Shown here piece by piece: positions 35,838 through 44,989 of a stretch of DNA of 64,000 bases. The position numbers were made by a program, and so were the translations under genes. The first letter of the stretch is position 1. Each line of letters starts with the position of its first letter. The stretch covers positions 1,736,001 to 1,800,000 of the forward strand of contig CP065366.1 of NCBI GenBank assembly GCA_023206055.1. The letters run 5' to 3'. This DNA comes from Vibrio cyclitrophicus (GTDB lineage Bacteria > Pseudomonadota > Gammaproteobacteria > Enterobacterales > Vibrionaceae). The notes beneath the pieces were generated by a model. The model had not been told where the DNA came from and did no database searches. It was given only the letters and a program-made list of their open reading frames with translations.

Positions 35838-36578
35838 CTACCAACTAAGTTGCTCACCATCATAAGCGTAGAAGTCCCCACTTTTGTCCGGGGTCGCAGT
35901 GCGAATGATATCGACTAATTGATGGGCGACATAGCTAGATTCAAATAACTTACCTTCAGGGACATTGGTCTGAAAAGGCTTCGACAGAGCTGTGTCTGTT
36001 GTGCCTGGGTGCAGCGCTAACACGGTGCCTTTCTTAAGAGTACGCTGCCATTCAATCGACATGGTTTTGATGAACATGTTAAGGGCTGCTTTCGAAGCAC
36101 GATAGCTATACCAGCCGCCCAATCTGTTGTCTGAAATACTTCCTACCTTTGCAGATACCACTGCAAATTTTGGATTGTCGCTTGCTTTAAGAATCGGCGT
36201 GAAGTGTTTTGCCAGCAATAAGCTGGGCAGGGTATTCACAGATATGTTTTTGAGGAAAAATTCAGGGTCAATGGAAGACAAGTTTTTCTCTGGACCAAGT
36301 TCCGGTGTATGAAGTATACCCACGCAGTTGATCAACCAATCAAGTTGGTCAAACTCAGAACTCAAGCGTTTGATGTCCGATTCATTGGTTGCGTCGACTT
36401 TGTGCCAGTTTAAGCGGCTGTTTTCTAGTTCCGGTTGTTGAGAGTGGTAAGTCGCGTTTACATGCACATCCAGAAAATCGAACCGAGAGAGCTCAGATAA
36501 TAGGTGTTTAACCACAGCGAAACCAATACCGCCACTTCCACCGACCACCAATATATGTAATCTGAGTTGCTCCACCAT
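35838..36578 (-). CDS. Short-chain dehydrogenase/reductase, CsgA-like
   Basis: The 246-residue product has the SDR nucleotide loop GGSGGIG near the start, the strand-end motif INCVGIL in place of NNAG, and the active-site YSYRASK (Tyr and Lys), with VVSAKVGSIS providing the serine. It resembles the CsgA/YwnB-like SDRs often found next to photolyase genes. The substrate is unknown. Its ATG overlaps the stop of the photolyase gene by one base (TAATG), so it is co-translated with it. Confidence 0.87.
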   Translation of the reverse strand: MVEQLRLHILVVGGSGGIGFAVVKHLLSELSRFDFLDVHVNATYHSQQPELENSRLNWHKVDATNESDIKRLSSEFDQLDWLINCVGILHTPELGPEKNLSSIDPEFFLKNISVNTLPSLLLAKHFTPILKASDNPKFAVVSAKVGSISDNRLGGWYSYRASKAALNMFIKTMSIEWQRTLKKGTVLALHPGTTDTALSKPFQTNVPEGKLFESSYVAHQLVDIIRTATPDKSGDFYAYDGEQLSW

Positions 36579-38149
36579 TATAAGTTCTCCAAGTTTGTGA
36601 TTCGTTGTTCAGCGGTATCGAGAATCGCTTGTTGTGATTGCTCATCCATGTTGTCCCAAGTGCGATATAACATGCCCATGCGTGGGTTGCGGTTTAACGC
36701 ATCGCGGTGCTGGTTCATAAAGCGCCAATACAAGCTATTGAAAGGGCAAGATTGCTCACCGCTGCGTTCTTTTATCTTGTAGTGACAGCCTTTGCAGTAG
36801 TCACTCATGCGGTTGATATAGGAACCGCTGGCAGAGTATGGTTTGGTTCCGACGATCCCGCCATCCGCAAACAGTGCCATACCTCGCGTATTTGGCATTT
36901 CAACCCACTCAATCGCGTCGACGTAAATACCAAGGTACCAACTATCGACTTGGTCAGGGTCTATGCCTGTGATTAAACAGAAGTTGCCAGTGATCATTAA
37001 TCTTTGGATGTGGTGCGCGTAAGCAAACTCAAGAGACTGGTCAATCGCATGCTTCATGCAGTTCATCTTGGTTTGTCCGTCCCAAAAGTAATGGGGTAGG
37101 TTGTTGTTTGCGGAATAATGGTTTTTGTTGGCGTATGCAGGCATATTCGCCCAATAAACGGCGCGGATGTATTCTCTCCACCCCAGTATTTGGCGTACAA
37201 ACCCCTCAACTTGTGCAATGTCGATACTTGGTTTATCTGGAGAACTGTCTCGATGAATGGAAGCTTGGTATGCCGACAGTGCTGCATCAATTACTTCTTT
37301 AGGGCTCAACAGTTTGCTGTTCAGCGAGAACGAAATGCGACTGTGATACAAGCTCCATTTCGAGTCGTGCTCTGTAGTCATCGCATCCTGAAACTGCCCA
37401 AATAACGGTAAACAAACTTGGCAGAAATGAGCGAGCAGAGACAAGCTTTGTGCGCGGTTAACTGGCCACAATAACTGGTTACCGACTTGACCAGTGGTTT
37501 GTACTTGGTGGCGTTCGATACGCTGCAAAATGTCTGTTATGTCATTGGTAAACATTAACGGTTGAGGCAGCTTTTCAATGTCTTGCTTCTTGAGTTTCTT
37601 TCGATTGCTCGCGTCGTAATTCCATTTGCCGCCAACTGGTTTTCCGTCTTCTAGCAAAATGTCGAAACGCTTTCTCATTCGGCGATAGAAGTGTTCCATC
37701 ATGATGTGTTTGTCTTTCGGAAACTGTTGTTCGATCTCCTCGAACGGAAAGAGGAAGTGTTCTGTATCACTACAACCTTTGGTGGCATTGGTGAGTTTGA
37801 GCTTGTTCAGTTGTTCTAATAGGCGATATTCATCTGGCCTTTGATATTCGAATTTCTCTACACCGAATTCGTGTACATAGTGCTTTAGAAGTGCATCTAG
37901 GTTTTCAAATTGCCTGGTATCGTCCAAGGTCAAATGAAGGACTTGGTGGCCTTGCTGTTTCAATTCTTCAGCGAAGTAACCCATCGCGCAGAAAAACGAG
38001 GCAACCTTTTGAATATGAGATGCAACATAATCCGTTTCTTGTTTGAGCTCAGCGATGATGTAAATAACATCATCGTCAACCTGTCGAAACCATGAATGCT
38101 GAATGTTGAGTTGGTCACCTAATACAAGTCGTACCGTTTTAAAGTTCAT
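36578..38149 (-). CDS. FeS-type bacterial cryptochrome/(6-4) photolyase (PhrB-like)
   Basis: The 523-residue product begins MNFKTVRLVLGDQLNIQHSW, the start of the photolyase-related FeS-BCP family. Four cysteines, C364, C452, C455 and C468, match the [4Fe-4S] ligands of Agrobacterium PhrB (350, 438, 441, 454) with a constant offset of 14. The protein should bind FAD and an iron-sulfur cluster and repair (6-4) photoproducts with blue light. The start at 38149 overlaps the preceding stop as ATGA; an upstream in-frame start would lie inside the cry-DASH gene. Confidence 0.93.
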   Translation of the reverse strand: MNFKTVRLVLGDQLNIQHSWFRQVDDDVIYIIAELKQETDYVASHIQKVASFFCAMGYFAEELKQQGHQVLHLTLDDTRQFENLDALLKHYVHEFGVEKFEYQRPDEYRLLEQLNKLKLTNATKGCSDTEHFLFPFEEIEQQFPKDKHIMMEHFYRRMRKRFDILLEDGKPVGGKWNYDASNRKKLKKQDIEKLPQPLMFTNDITDILQRIERHQVQTTGQVGNQLLWPVNRAQSLSLLAHFCQVCLPLFGQFQDAMTTEHDSKWSLYHSRISFSLNSKLLSPKEVIDAALSAYQASIHRDSSPDKPSIDIAQVEGFVRQILGWREYIRAVYWANMPAYANKNHYSANNNLPHYFWDGQTKMNCMKHAIDQSLEFAYAHHIQRLMITGNFCLITGIDPDQVDSWYLGIYVDAIEWVEMPNTRGMALFADGGIVGTKPYSASGSYINRMSDYCKGCHYKIKERSGEQSCPFNSLYWRFMNQHRDALNRNPRMGMLYRTWDNMDEQSQQAILDTAEQRITNLENL

Positions 38150-39546
38150 AATGCGTCCTGGTTTGTGAGGCTTTTTGTGTCTGAGTGACCGCCTGCCCAT
38201 TGATCGATGAAAGCATGGTTTGGGTCGTACATTTCAGTCTGCTTAGCTAAATCAAAATGGCGTGATTTAAGTTGCGTTTGATTGGCACTGTCTTGCTTAT
38301 TGGCCTGACTTTTTGCTTGAGAGTTGAGCGCCCCGGCAATATACGCCCAGTTACCCCAGTTAGATGCCACGTCATAGTCGACAAGTTGGCTTTCGAAATA
38401 GGCTGCGCCCTGTCTCCAGTCGACTCCCAACTCGTAAATCAAACAACTTGCGGCTAACTGCCTTCCACGATTGGACATGTAGCCTGTCGCGTTTAATTGA
38501 CGCATACAGGCATCGACAATCGGATAGTTGGTGTTACCACTCTTCCATTTGGCAAAATTAAGGCTTCCAGATTGAGTGTTATTTACTGCAGTCACGGGGT
38601 TTGTGGATGATCTTGTAAACAGCGATGACTTCAGCGACATGCTTTTCCAATAAAAATACTCACGCCACAACAGCTCGAAATAGATCCAATATGTAGAGTC
38701 ATTTGTCCCATGTTCAGATTCAAAGTGTTTGAGGTGTCGGCAGATTGTTTTCGGTGAAACACAGCCTAACGCTAACCACGGTGAAAATTTGGTCGAGTTC
38801 TCAATGCCATCCAATGCATTTCTTGTCTGTTTATAGTGGCCCGCGTAATCGTGTGAAAAGTAGTGTTCGAGATGGGCTAATCCCGAGCTTTCACCGCCTT
38901 TGAAGGTTTGCTCGTTCGCCAAATTTCTAATCTTAAAAAGGTCACCATTTGAGTGATAGTGTGACACTGTTGTGAGGTCTGGTACTGCTACTGGTGTTGG
39001 TGCTAACGTCGTTATGGTCAAACTTTGTGTATCGACAGCCAAGTGTTCAATGAGTTTTCTGAATTGGGTAAACGAGCGGGGTAACTTGTCTAACGTAAAA
39101 GGGAAGTCATCGAGCTGAAACAGTGTCGAGTTATGAGATTGAATCGCAGTTATGTTCGGGCAGTCAGTCAGCGTTGATTGCACTAGTTGTTGCTCGTCGT
39201 AGCCACAATGATCATTTGCAAAAAAGTGAGTGACGTTAAGAGCAGAGATAATTTCTTTGAGCGAGTTTTTAACGCCATCGCCTTTATATTGGTCTTGTGT
39301 AAGGACGATGAGTGGTTGTTCTAGGTCGCGCAGGCTAGCCTTAAGGTCGCTAATCGATTGTGAAATGAAAGCTATGCGGTGAGCGCCATAATTCTGTTCT
39401 TGAGCGAACAGTGAAGAGTAGTGAGATAGATTCGGTTCGACAACGACACAAACGAGCTCATCGACGAATTGGCTTGCTTGATAAAGTAGCGTGTTGTCGT
39501 TGATTCTTAAGTCGTTTGTAAAAAGATAGAGACCAATCTTTTTCAT
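38146..39546 (-). CDS. Cryptochrome DASH
   Basis: The 466-residue product has an N-terminal antenna-domain Rossmann fold (MKKIGLYLFTNDLRINDNTLL) and a C-terminal FAD domain with GGESSGLAHLEHYF, WREYFYWKSM and ASNWGNWAYIAG, as in cry-DASH proteins, which repair cyclobutane dimers in single-stranded DNA and may act as light sensors. It leads a three-gene minus-strand operon with the FeS photolyase and an SDR, each overlapping the next. Confidence 0.93.
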   Translation of the reverse strand: MKKIGLYLFTNDLRINDNTLLYQASQFVDELVCVVVEPNLSHYSSLFAQEQNYGAHRIAFISQSISDLKASLRDLEQPLIVLTQDQYKGDGVKNSLKEIISALNVTHFFANDHCGYDEQQLVQSTLTDCPNITAIQSHNSTLFQLDDFPFTLDKLPRSFTQFRKLIEHLAVDTQSLTITTLAPTPVAVPDLTTVSHYHSNGDLFKIRNLANEQTFKGGESSGLAHLEHYFSHDYAGHYKQTRNALDGIENSTKFSPWLALGCVSPKTICRHLKHFESEHGTNDSTYWIYFELLWREYFYWKSMSLKSSLFTRSSTNPVTAVNNTQSGSLNFAKWKSGNTNYPIVDACMRQLNATGYMSNRGRQLAASCLIYELGVDWRQGAAYFESQLVDYDVASNWGNWAYIAGALNSQAKSQANKQDSANQTQLKSRHFDLAKQTEMYDPNHAFIDQWAGGHSDTKSLTNQDAL

Positions 39547-39739
39547 TACCTACACTCGGCGATTTGTTAATTATTAGACGCTTACGAGTTGATAAGCTGA
39601 CAAGATCACAAATGACTACTCTGAATGGGTAAAAGCAGATTTCGGTCAGGATGAAGATGTTGAAGAGGGTATCAAGCCAACCAATAATAGCGATAGAGGT
39701 TGGCACGACAGAATGTTTCTAGGAGTTTCGTTAAAGCCT

Positions 39740-40162
39740 CTACTCCATAGGAACGACCAGAATATCGATAGGAGAGATGTCGATGATCTGTTTCGAATGG
39801 GAAATAAGCTTATGCCAAAAATCATGGTGATGCCCGCAGAGTAATAGGTCAACGCCATTTGCTTCGATGACATTTTTGAGCTTATCGCTTAAATCGCCCG
39901 TTCCCACGAAAATGTGCTTGATAGTGTGCTTGGCATAGGTCTCAAACTCTTTCAGGTGGTTAATTGTATCTTCGTTGATGGGTAAATTACCTTCATTCCC
40001 TTGAATATCAAAGATTTCCGGGTAAATTTCTCCATGCGTACCGTCGATATAAACAAACGAAATACCCGCATCGAGTTTTTCGGCGAAGAAAGCCGCTCTA
40101 TCAATCAGTACTTTGGTGTCGTCAGACAGTTCGACGGCGACTAGAATATGTCGGTATTCCAT
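39740..40162 (-). CDS. UspA-family universal stress protein
   Basis: The 140-residue single-domain product begins MEYRHILVAVELSDDTKVLIDRA and has the UspA alpha/beta fold with GTGDLSDKLKNVIEANGVDLLLCGHHHDFWHKLISHSKQIID near the end. The ATP-binding G2xG9xG(S/T) pattern is altered (CGHHHD...HS), as in the UspA branch that does not bind ATP. It is probably a single-gene unit upstream of the photolyase operon on the same strand. Confidence 0.85.
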   Translation of the reverse strand: MEYRHILVAVELSDDTKVLIDRAAFFAEKLDAGISFVYIDGTHGEIYPEIFDIQGNEGNLPINEDTINHLKEFETYAKHTIKHIFVGTGDLSDKLKNVIEANGVDLLLCGHHHDFWHKLISHSKQIIDISPIDILVVPME

Positions 40163-40397
40163 AATTTAAGCCTTTTGTTGTGGGTTCTATATCAAGCATA
40201 GTTTTTGTTGGCGCAAATGATATCGAAGAGGTCTCATATTGCGTAAAATCGTCATTCAATGTTCTTCTAAGCACTATCGTATTTATATCGCTTTGATTGA
40301 TAAGAAATTTACAAAAGGTTGATATAGTGGTTGAAGCGCTCGCTTATGCTATTGGATAGGCTTGACAGTTCAATGCGCCAATAACTAAGAGGCATCA

Positions 40398-41528
40398 ATG
40401 ACAGCACTACTAACCATTCCCACTCGAACACTAGGATTCGACTACGATATTGAGATCCGAGATTGGTCGCAAAAGCTCGTGGGCTTTCATGTGTTTGAAG
40501 ATGGCAGACGCCCGCTCGATGGTGGTATTGGGTTAAGTCTCAATCTTGTTGAACAGTTTGATGTTAATGGTCTTTGGTTAGAATCGTTGCCTGCTCGTTA
40601 TCGTGAAATCACCGATGACTTTCCAGAATATCAATATCAAATGCTATGGCTTGCAGCGAACACTTATGAAGCGGCGCAACTGCTTGAATTAAGGCCCGTT
40701 ATCTTGGCGTTGATTTGCATGAAATACAGTGTCGATAATCAGAAAGCATTGGAACTAAGTCGCTTAGGGCAAAAGAAGATTCTTGCCAAACTCGGCTTAG
40801 ACAGCAGTAAAGCGACACTAAAATTCATCGACAAGTTAGAATTACATTACAACGTTGGCGATGAGCTGGACCACATTGTTCGTATTCTCGAGCCATTACA
40901 AAGACGCGTTCTTAAGTTTAAGCACTACTCAAAAGTCGGATACACAGCGCTGCGTTTGGACCAAGTTCATCCATTTTTAACTGGTAGCCGACTCGGGATT
41001 GCGATGGTGGAAGAGGGGAGGCTTAATGCACCGTCTAAGATGGCGATGTTCCAAGATGCGATATTACTAGGGCAAGATTTGGAGATGGATGATCCGTTGC
41101 GCGCTATTACCAGTCAGAACTCATTCGTGATGTTTGAGCAACTGCATGACCGTTGGACGGAGCAACGCCAATTGCGTCGTTTAGAGGGTAATCGCCCAAT
41201 GGATAAAGACATCCCTTATCCAGTTCCTTTGCTTGGCAATGACGACATTCATCCTCTTACTGATTATTACGATCTTGAACACGAAGGCATAGAGCAGAAG
41301 CATTGCATTGGCGTGTATCACAACCGAATTATGAGCGATCGTTATGTGGTGTTTCGCATGCTCAAACCTCAGCGTTTAACCATAGGTTTACGCCGTGTTC
41401 CGAGCAAAGCATTTCCGTTTGAGATCGACCAAATCTGTGGAAAACGAAATGCACCGCCATCAGAATCTGCTCGGCGAGTGATTCACGACTGGTTAGAAGC
41501 GAGTAAGCAAAAGTATCCTAAGCAATAG
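40398..41528 (+). CDS. PcfJ-like protein
   Basis: The 376-residue product ends in a region with EGIEQKHCIGVYHNRIMSDRYVVFRM ... LTIGLRR ... QICGKRNAPPS, which resembles the PcfJ-like domain first described in conjugative plasmids. The N-terminal 200 residues are mostly helical and not recognised. There is no signal peptide or membrane helix. No conjugation genes are near. Function unknown; the zinc-ribbon gene 25 bases downstream may belong to the same operon. Confidence 0.7.
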   Translation: MTALLTIPTRTLGFDYDIEIRDWSQKLVGFHVFEDGRRPLDGGIGLSLNLVEQFDVNGLWLESLPARYREITDDFPEYQYQMLWLAANTYEAAQLLELRPVILALICMKYSVDNQKALELSRLGQKKILAKLGLDSSKATLKFIDKLELHYNVGDELDHIVRILEPLQRRVLKFKHYSKVGYTALRLDQVHPFLTGSRLGIAMVEEGRLNAPSKMAMFQDAILLGQDLEMDDPLRAITSQNSFVMFEQLHDRWTEQRQLRRLEGNRPMDKDIPYPVPLLGNDDIHPLTDYYDLEHEGIEQKHCIGVYHNRIMSDRYVVFRMLKPQRLTIGLRRVPSKAFPFEIDQICGKRNAPPSESARRVIHDWLEASKQKYPKQ

Positions 41529-41553
41529 CCATGAAGGAAAGGGGATTACTCAT

Positions 41554-41688
41554 ATGTATCAACAAGGTGATTTATGTCCGCATTGTGGTTTGATTATTGT
41601 CATGCCTACGGAGCTACAAGGTGAATGCCTAGGATGTGGCGAAGAAATTAATCAAGACCCAGCAGACGACTACGACGAAGAAGAGTAG
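41554..41688 (+). CDS. 44-residue zinc-ribbon protein
   Basis: This short frame encodes MYQQGDLCPHCGLIIVM ... ECLGCGEEINQDP and ends in an acidic tail (DDYDEEE). CPHC (C8, C11) and CLGC (C25, C28) form a complete four-cysteine zinc site. A ribosome site AAGGGGAT lies before the ATG. Function unknown; neighbours suggest an operon with the PcfJ-like gene. Confidence 0.75.
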   Translation: MYQQGDLCPHCGLIIVMPTELQGECLGCGEEINQDPADDYDEEE

Positions 41689-41754
41689 CTTTATCTACAC
41701 TTAGATTAAGTAAGACTAGGATGGTCGAACGACTCCCTTTCAAAGGACGGAAAA

Positions 41755-42228
41755 ATGCAGAAAGTAATCTTTAGAAATTGCGATGAAAGCTCACCTTATT
41801 TGAATGAGTTAGAAGGCTTATTTCAAAGCGAATGGTCTGATTTCAAGTTTAAGTTGGCCTATCCAGAACAATCAAACCGAGACAATATTCAATTACCACC
41901 GGTACTCGTAGTGCTTCGTGATAATGTTGTGATTGGCGGTTTGGCGTATTCCTATTTTCAAGAACCTCATCAAGTAAGAGATGTGGTTTGGATCAATGCC
42001 GTTTATGTGGATTCCCAGTGGCGTGGTCAAGGTATTGCGAGTGAATTGATCAAGCGTGCAGTCGCGCAAATGCCAGATTATTATCGGTCTCAATCTCAAC
42101 CCTCGAAGGATTCGACGTCTAATCTTTACGCTTACACCAACATTCCAGCTTTGTACCTTTCTCTCGGTTGGTCAATCGTCGATATAGAAACTGACCCCGA
42201 TCATCATGTGATGAGTATTTCTATTTAA
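41755..42228 (+). CDS. GNAT-family N-acetyltransferase
   Basis: The 157-residue product has the GNAT core: VVWINAVYVDSQWRGQGIASELIKRAV with the acetyl-CoA loop QWRGQGIAS, and the C-terminal LYAYTNIPALYLSLGW. Substrate unknown. Although it lies next to the siderophore locus, it lacks features of the larger hydroxyornithine acyltransferases, so a role in siderophore acylation is unlikely but not excluded. Confidence 0.85.
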   Translation: MQKVIFRNCDESSPYLNELEGLFQSEWSDFKFKLAYPEQSNRDNIQLPPVLVVLRDNVVIGGLAYSYFQEPHQVRDVVWINAVYVDSQWRGQGIASELIKRAVAQMPDYYRSQSQPSKDSTSNLYAYTNIPALYLSLGWSIVDIETDPDHHVMSISI

Positions 42229-42249
42229 GTGAATTATTGAGAATAACCG

Positions 42250-43080
42250 CTAGTTATCGAGTTGGTAATAACACACGGTTAAGTACGATTGCTTTTGTTC
42301 TAAGTACTTGTATTGGCAGGTTACTGTCCTCAAATAACTTCCTGTCACACTGTCACGTATGGTGTCGTGATTTTGCAAAATGACTTGTGGTGATATCTCA
42401 AACTTAACAGTGTCTTTATCTATCGCATTCAGTGTCGCTGAGCCAAAATCCAAACCGTTAATCACAAATCGAGCCAATGCTTTATAGATGGCTTCCTTAG
42501 CCGAGAATAGCAATGTCACAGCTTCTGAACGAGTCATTCCAAACATCTCCACAAGCTCTATCTCATTAACGTTCGCCACCATGTCTTTGATATCACGGCA
42601 AACGTCATTCGTTATTAAGTGTTGAATATCAACCCCAATGCTTTCTCTGTTTGAATTAGGAGAGGGCAAAACGGCAATACAAGCCAAGTCTTGACTGTGG
42701 GAGATCGAACCTATAACGCCTGAAGGCAACCTTGGGCTTCGATCTATGTTTGGCTCAAGCATTTGATGTGCAAAGCCCAGTTGTTGTAACTGCCTTGCGA
42801 CCAAATAACGACCGGCAAAGTATTCGGCTTTCCTTTTGTTGACCGAGTGAGTGATCGCAATAGGGCAATGCACGTTAGTAACACCAAATAGCTTGTCGTT
42901 GAAGTGCCGCTTATCAAACTGCGCGATAGGGATATCAACCTCTTTACCTTTGAAGTCCAAGTCTGTTTTAAAACTGAATTCATCGATCACAAACGGATGA
43001 TCTAGTGGTAGTGGGTGAAAGTTACTGTTCTTCATTACCTTAACCATTTTGCAACAAGGTGAATAATCAACAATAAGCAT
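42250..43080 (-). CDS. 4'-Phosphopantetheinyl transferase (EntD/Sfp-like)
   Basis: The 276-residue product has the EntD-type motifs: GSISHSQDLACIAV, IGVDIQHL (Mg-binding Asp) and FSAKEAIYKAL (Glu and Lys of the catalytic WxxKEA-like motif). It transfers the phosphopantetheine arm of CoA to the T domains of the two NRPSs encoded 6 kb away. The start is uncertain: ATG at 43080, 43047 or 43035. It is transcribed divergently from fhuC across a Fur-like site. Confidence 0.9.
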   Translation of the reverse strand: MLIVDYSPCCKMVKVMKNSNFHPLPLDHPFVIDEFSFKTDLDFKGKEVDIPIAQFDKRHFNDKLFGVTNVHCPIAITHSVNKRKAEYFAGRYLVARQLQQLGFAHQMLEPNIDRSPRLPSGVIGSISHSQDLACIAVLPSPNSNRESIGVDIQHLITNDVCRDIKDMVANVNEIELVEMFGMTRSEAVTLLFSAKEAIYKALARFVINGLDFGSATLNAIDKDTVKFEISPQVILQNHDTIRDSVTGSYLRTVTCQYKYLEQKQSYLTVCYYQLDN

Positions 43081-43152
43081 CCATTATTCATAGTGTGGTC
43101 TCTAACCCTCTAAAAAATAGGGAAAAAGGTCGTATGGCATATAGTTTAATCT

Positions 43153-43173
43153 AAATGAAAATCGTTTGCATTT
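43153..43173. promoter_or_regulatory. Fur-like site between PPTase and fhuC-like genes
   Basis: A 21-base near-palindrome with outer arms AAATG and CATTT and centre ATCG matches the inverted-repeat plan of vibrio Fur sites. It lies between the divergent PPTase and uptake genes and could control both. Confidence 0.65.
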
Positions 43174-43274
43174 GAATTTTTGCAAGTGTATAAAAGCGTG
43201 TCTGTTAATGATTTTATGAATATGTTCGTATTTCATTAATTTTTTAGTGAATGATGTGTTTTAAGGTTGAAGAT

Positions 43275-44054
43275 ATGCTCGAAGCAAAGGGACTCGGTTT
43301 TAGCGTAGGAGATAAGCAATTGCTCAAGACATTCGATGTGTCGTTCGAGCAAGGGAAAATCTACGCTTTGGTTGGGCATAACGGCTCGGGGAAATCGACC
43401 TTATTAAAGTTGTTAGCGAAACAGCAACGCGCTACGTCAGGCGATATTTTCCTGAAAGATAAAGCGGTCGCTAAATGGTCTGATAAGGACTTCGCACAGC
43501 AAATTGCTTACTTACCTCAACATTTACCGGCAACCGACAGTTTATCCGGCAAAGATCTCGTGAGCTTTGGTCGCTACCCTTGGCACGGCTTATTAGGTCG
43601 GCTTTCAAGTAAAGATAAGCAATACGTTGAAGAGGCGATGCAACTGACCGACACAATGCAATACGCTGATCGTCTGGTGGATACTTTATCGGGTGGTGAA
43701 CGCCAGCGTGTGTGGCTTGCGATGTTGTTAGCTCAACGCACCAAATACCTTTTGCTTGATGAACCGTTAGCAGCGCTTGATATCGGCCATCAGATTGAAA
43801 TGCTGACATTGATTAAGCGACTGAGTGAAACATTGGAAATTGGGGTGATCATTGTCATTCACGACATCAACATGGCTGCGCGTTTCTGCGACCATATCAT
43901 TGCCCTGCATAGTGGGGAGCTATTAGTCGAAGGTGAGGTTGATGAGGTGTTCAAAGAGTCGATATTGAAGGATATCTATGGTGTGCCTATGCACATTACT
44001 CAACATTCTGCGGGTTACCCAGTCGCGATGCCTGGTGATTTGGAGCCAGCATGA
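43275..44054 (+). CDS. fhuC: Ferric siderophore ABC transporter ATPase (FhuC-like)
   Basis: The 259-residue product has Walker A GHNGSGKST, the Q-loop AYLPQHLP, the signature TLSGGERQRVWLAMLLAQ, Walker B YLLLDEPLAALD and the switch VIHDINMAAR, all typical of FhuC/FecE ATPases for Fe-siderophore import. The ATG at 43275 has AAGG eight bases ahead, preferred over one eight codons upstream. The stop overlaps the next start as ATGA. Confidence 0.92.
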   Translation: MLEAKGLGFSVGDKQLLKTFDVSFEQGKIYALVGHNGSGKSTLLKLLAKQQRATSGDIFLKDKAVAKWSDKDFAQQIAYLPQHLPATDSLSGKDLVSFGRYPWHGLLGRLSSKDKQYVEEAMQLTDTMQYADRLVDTLSGGERQRVWLAMLLAQRTKYLLLDEPLAALDIGHQIEMLTLIKRLSETLEIGVIIVIHDINMAARFCDHIIALHSGELLVEGEVDEVFKESILKDIYGVPMHITQHSAGYPVAMPGDLEPA

Positions 44055-44989
44055 TGCTTAGCCGTTATCTTCAACCTAGCTTTCGTCGTATGAATATCGG
44101 GCACTCTGTTATTTCTAGTCTTGTTTGTGCGAGCTTATTGGCAGTTACTCCTGTTTCCGCTGCTCAAAAGGACATGCTTGATGTTAGTGCTGATCCAAGT
44201 CCGCGCTTAGTCTCGATTGATTGGACTCATACTGAAACGCTTTTGGCACTAGGTGTAAAGCCAGTCGCCGTCGCTCAAATACCCGATTATAACTCGTGGG
44301 TAAGGTCTCCTCAAATCCCCCCAACTGTTGCTGATGTTGGCTTACGAACGCAACCAAACCTTGAACGTATTCATGAGCTCAAACCCGACAAAATATTACT
44401 CTCTCCAATGTTTTCAACGTTGGAGACTCAACTTAGCAAAATTGCGCCTGTCACGACCATTGGTTTGTACCGAAGTGGTGATGTCGATTGGTCAGCGTTA
44501 GAAACGGTTACTCGAAAGCTAGCAGAGGTCTCTGAGAAACAACCTCAAGCTGAAGTTTTGATTGAGGAAGCGAATGCTGAAATGGATCGTTTAGGATCTC
44601 AGCTACCCAAAAATGCGCCTGCAATGTTGATGGTGCAATTCATGGACACCAATCACGTTCGTGTCTTTGGGGATAACAGCCTATACAAAGCTTCAGTAAA
44701 CAAGATTGGCCTTGAGTCCGCATGGAAAGGGCAAACCAACGCTTGGGGTTACAGTTTGGTTGGTGTCGATCAGCTTATTGGCGTTAAAGGGCAAATCGTG
44801 ATTATTTCTCCAATGCCAGCGGGGACTGAAGAGAGCCTTAAAGCAAATCAGTTTTGGCAATACATTGTGAAAGAGTCGGGCTATCCCGCGCTACAAGTTC
44901 CAGCGGTGTGGAGCTTCGGTGCGATACCTTCTGCAACACGCTTTGCAAGATTCATTGTTTCTGAATTGAACCAAGGAGACCTGCTATGA
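44051..44989 (+). CDS. fhuD: Ferric siderophore periplasmic binding protein (FhuD-like)
   Basis: The 312-residue product has an export signal (cleavage near PVSAAQ) and the class III binding-protein pattern: SIDWTHTETLLALGVKPVAVAQIPDY, VGLRTQPNLERIHELKPDKILLSP and a terminal lobe. It resembles FhuD, which carries hydroxamate siderophores. It overlaps FhuC (ATGA) and FhuB (ATGA). Confidence 0.9.
   Translation: MMLSRYLQPSFRRMNIGHSVISSLVCASLLAVTPVSAAQKDMLDVSADPSPRLVSIDWTHTETLLALGVKPVAVAQIPDYNSWVRSPQIPPTVADVGLRTQPNLERIHELKPDKILLSPMFSTLETQLSKIAPVTTIGLYRSGDVDWSALETVTRKLAEVSEKQPQAEVLIEEANAEMDRLGSQLPKNAPAMLMVQFMDTNHVRVFGDNSLYKASVNKIGLESAWKGQTNAWGYSLVGVDQLIGVKGQIVIISPMPAGTEESLKANQFWQYIVKESGYPALQVPAVWSFGAIPSATRFARFIVSELNQGDLL

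Noticed and set aside
41755..42228. Siderophore N-acyltransferase
   Set aside because: The protein is a small GNAT of 157 residues, shorter than known hydroxyornithine acyltransferases, and it is outside the Fur-controlled units.
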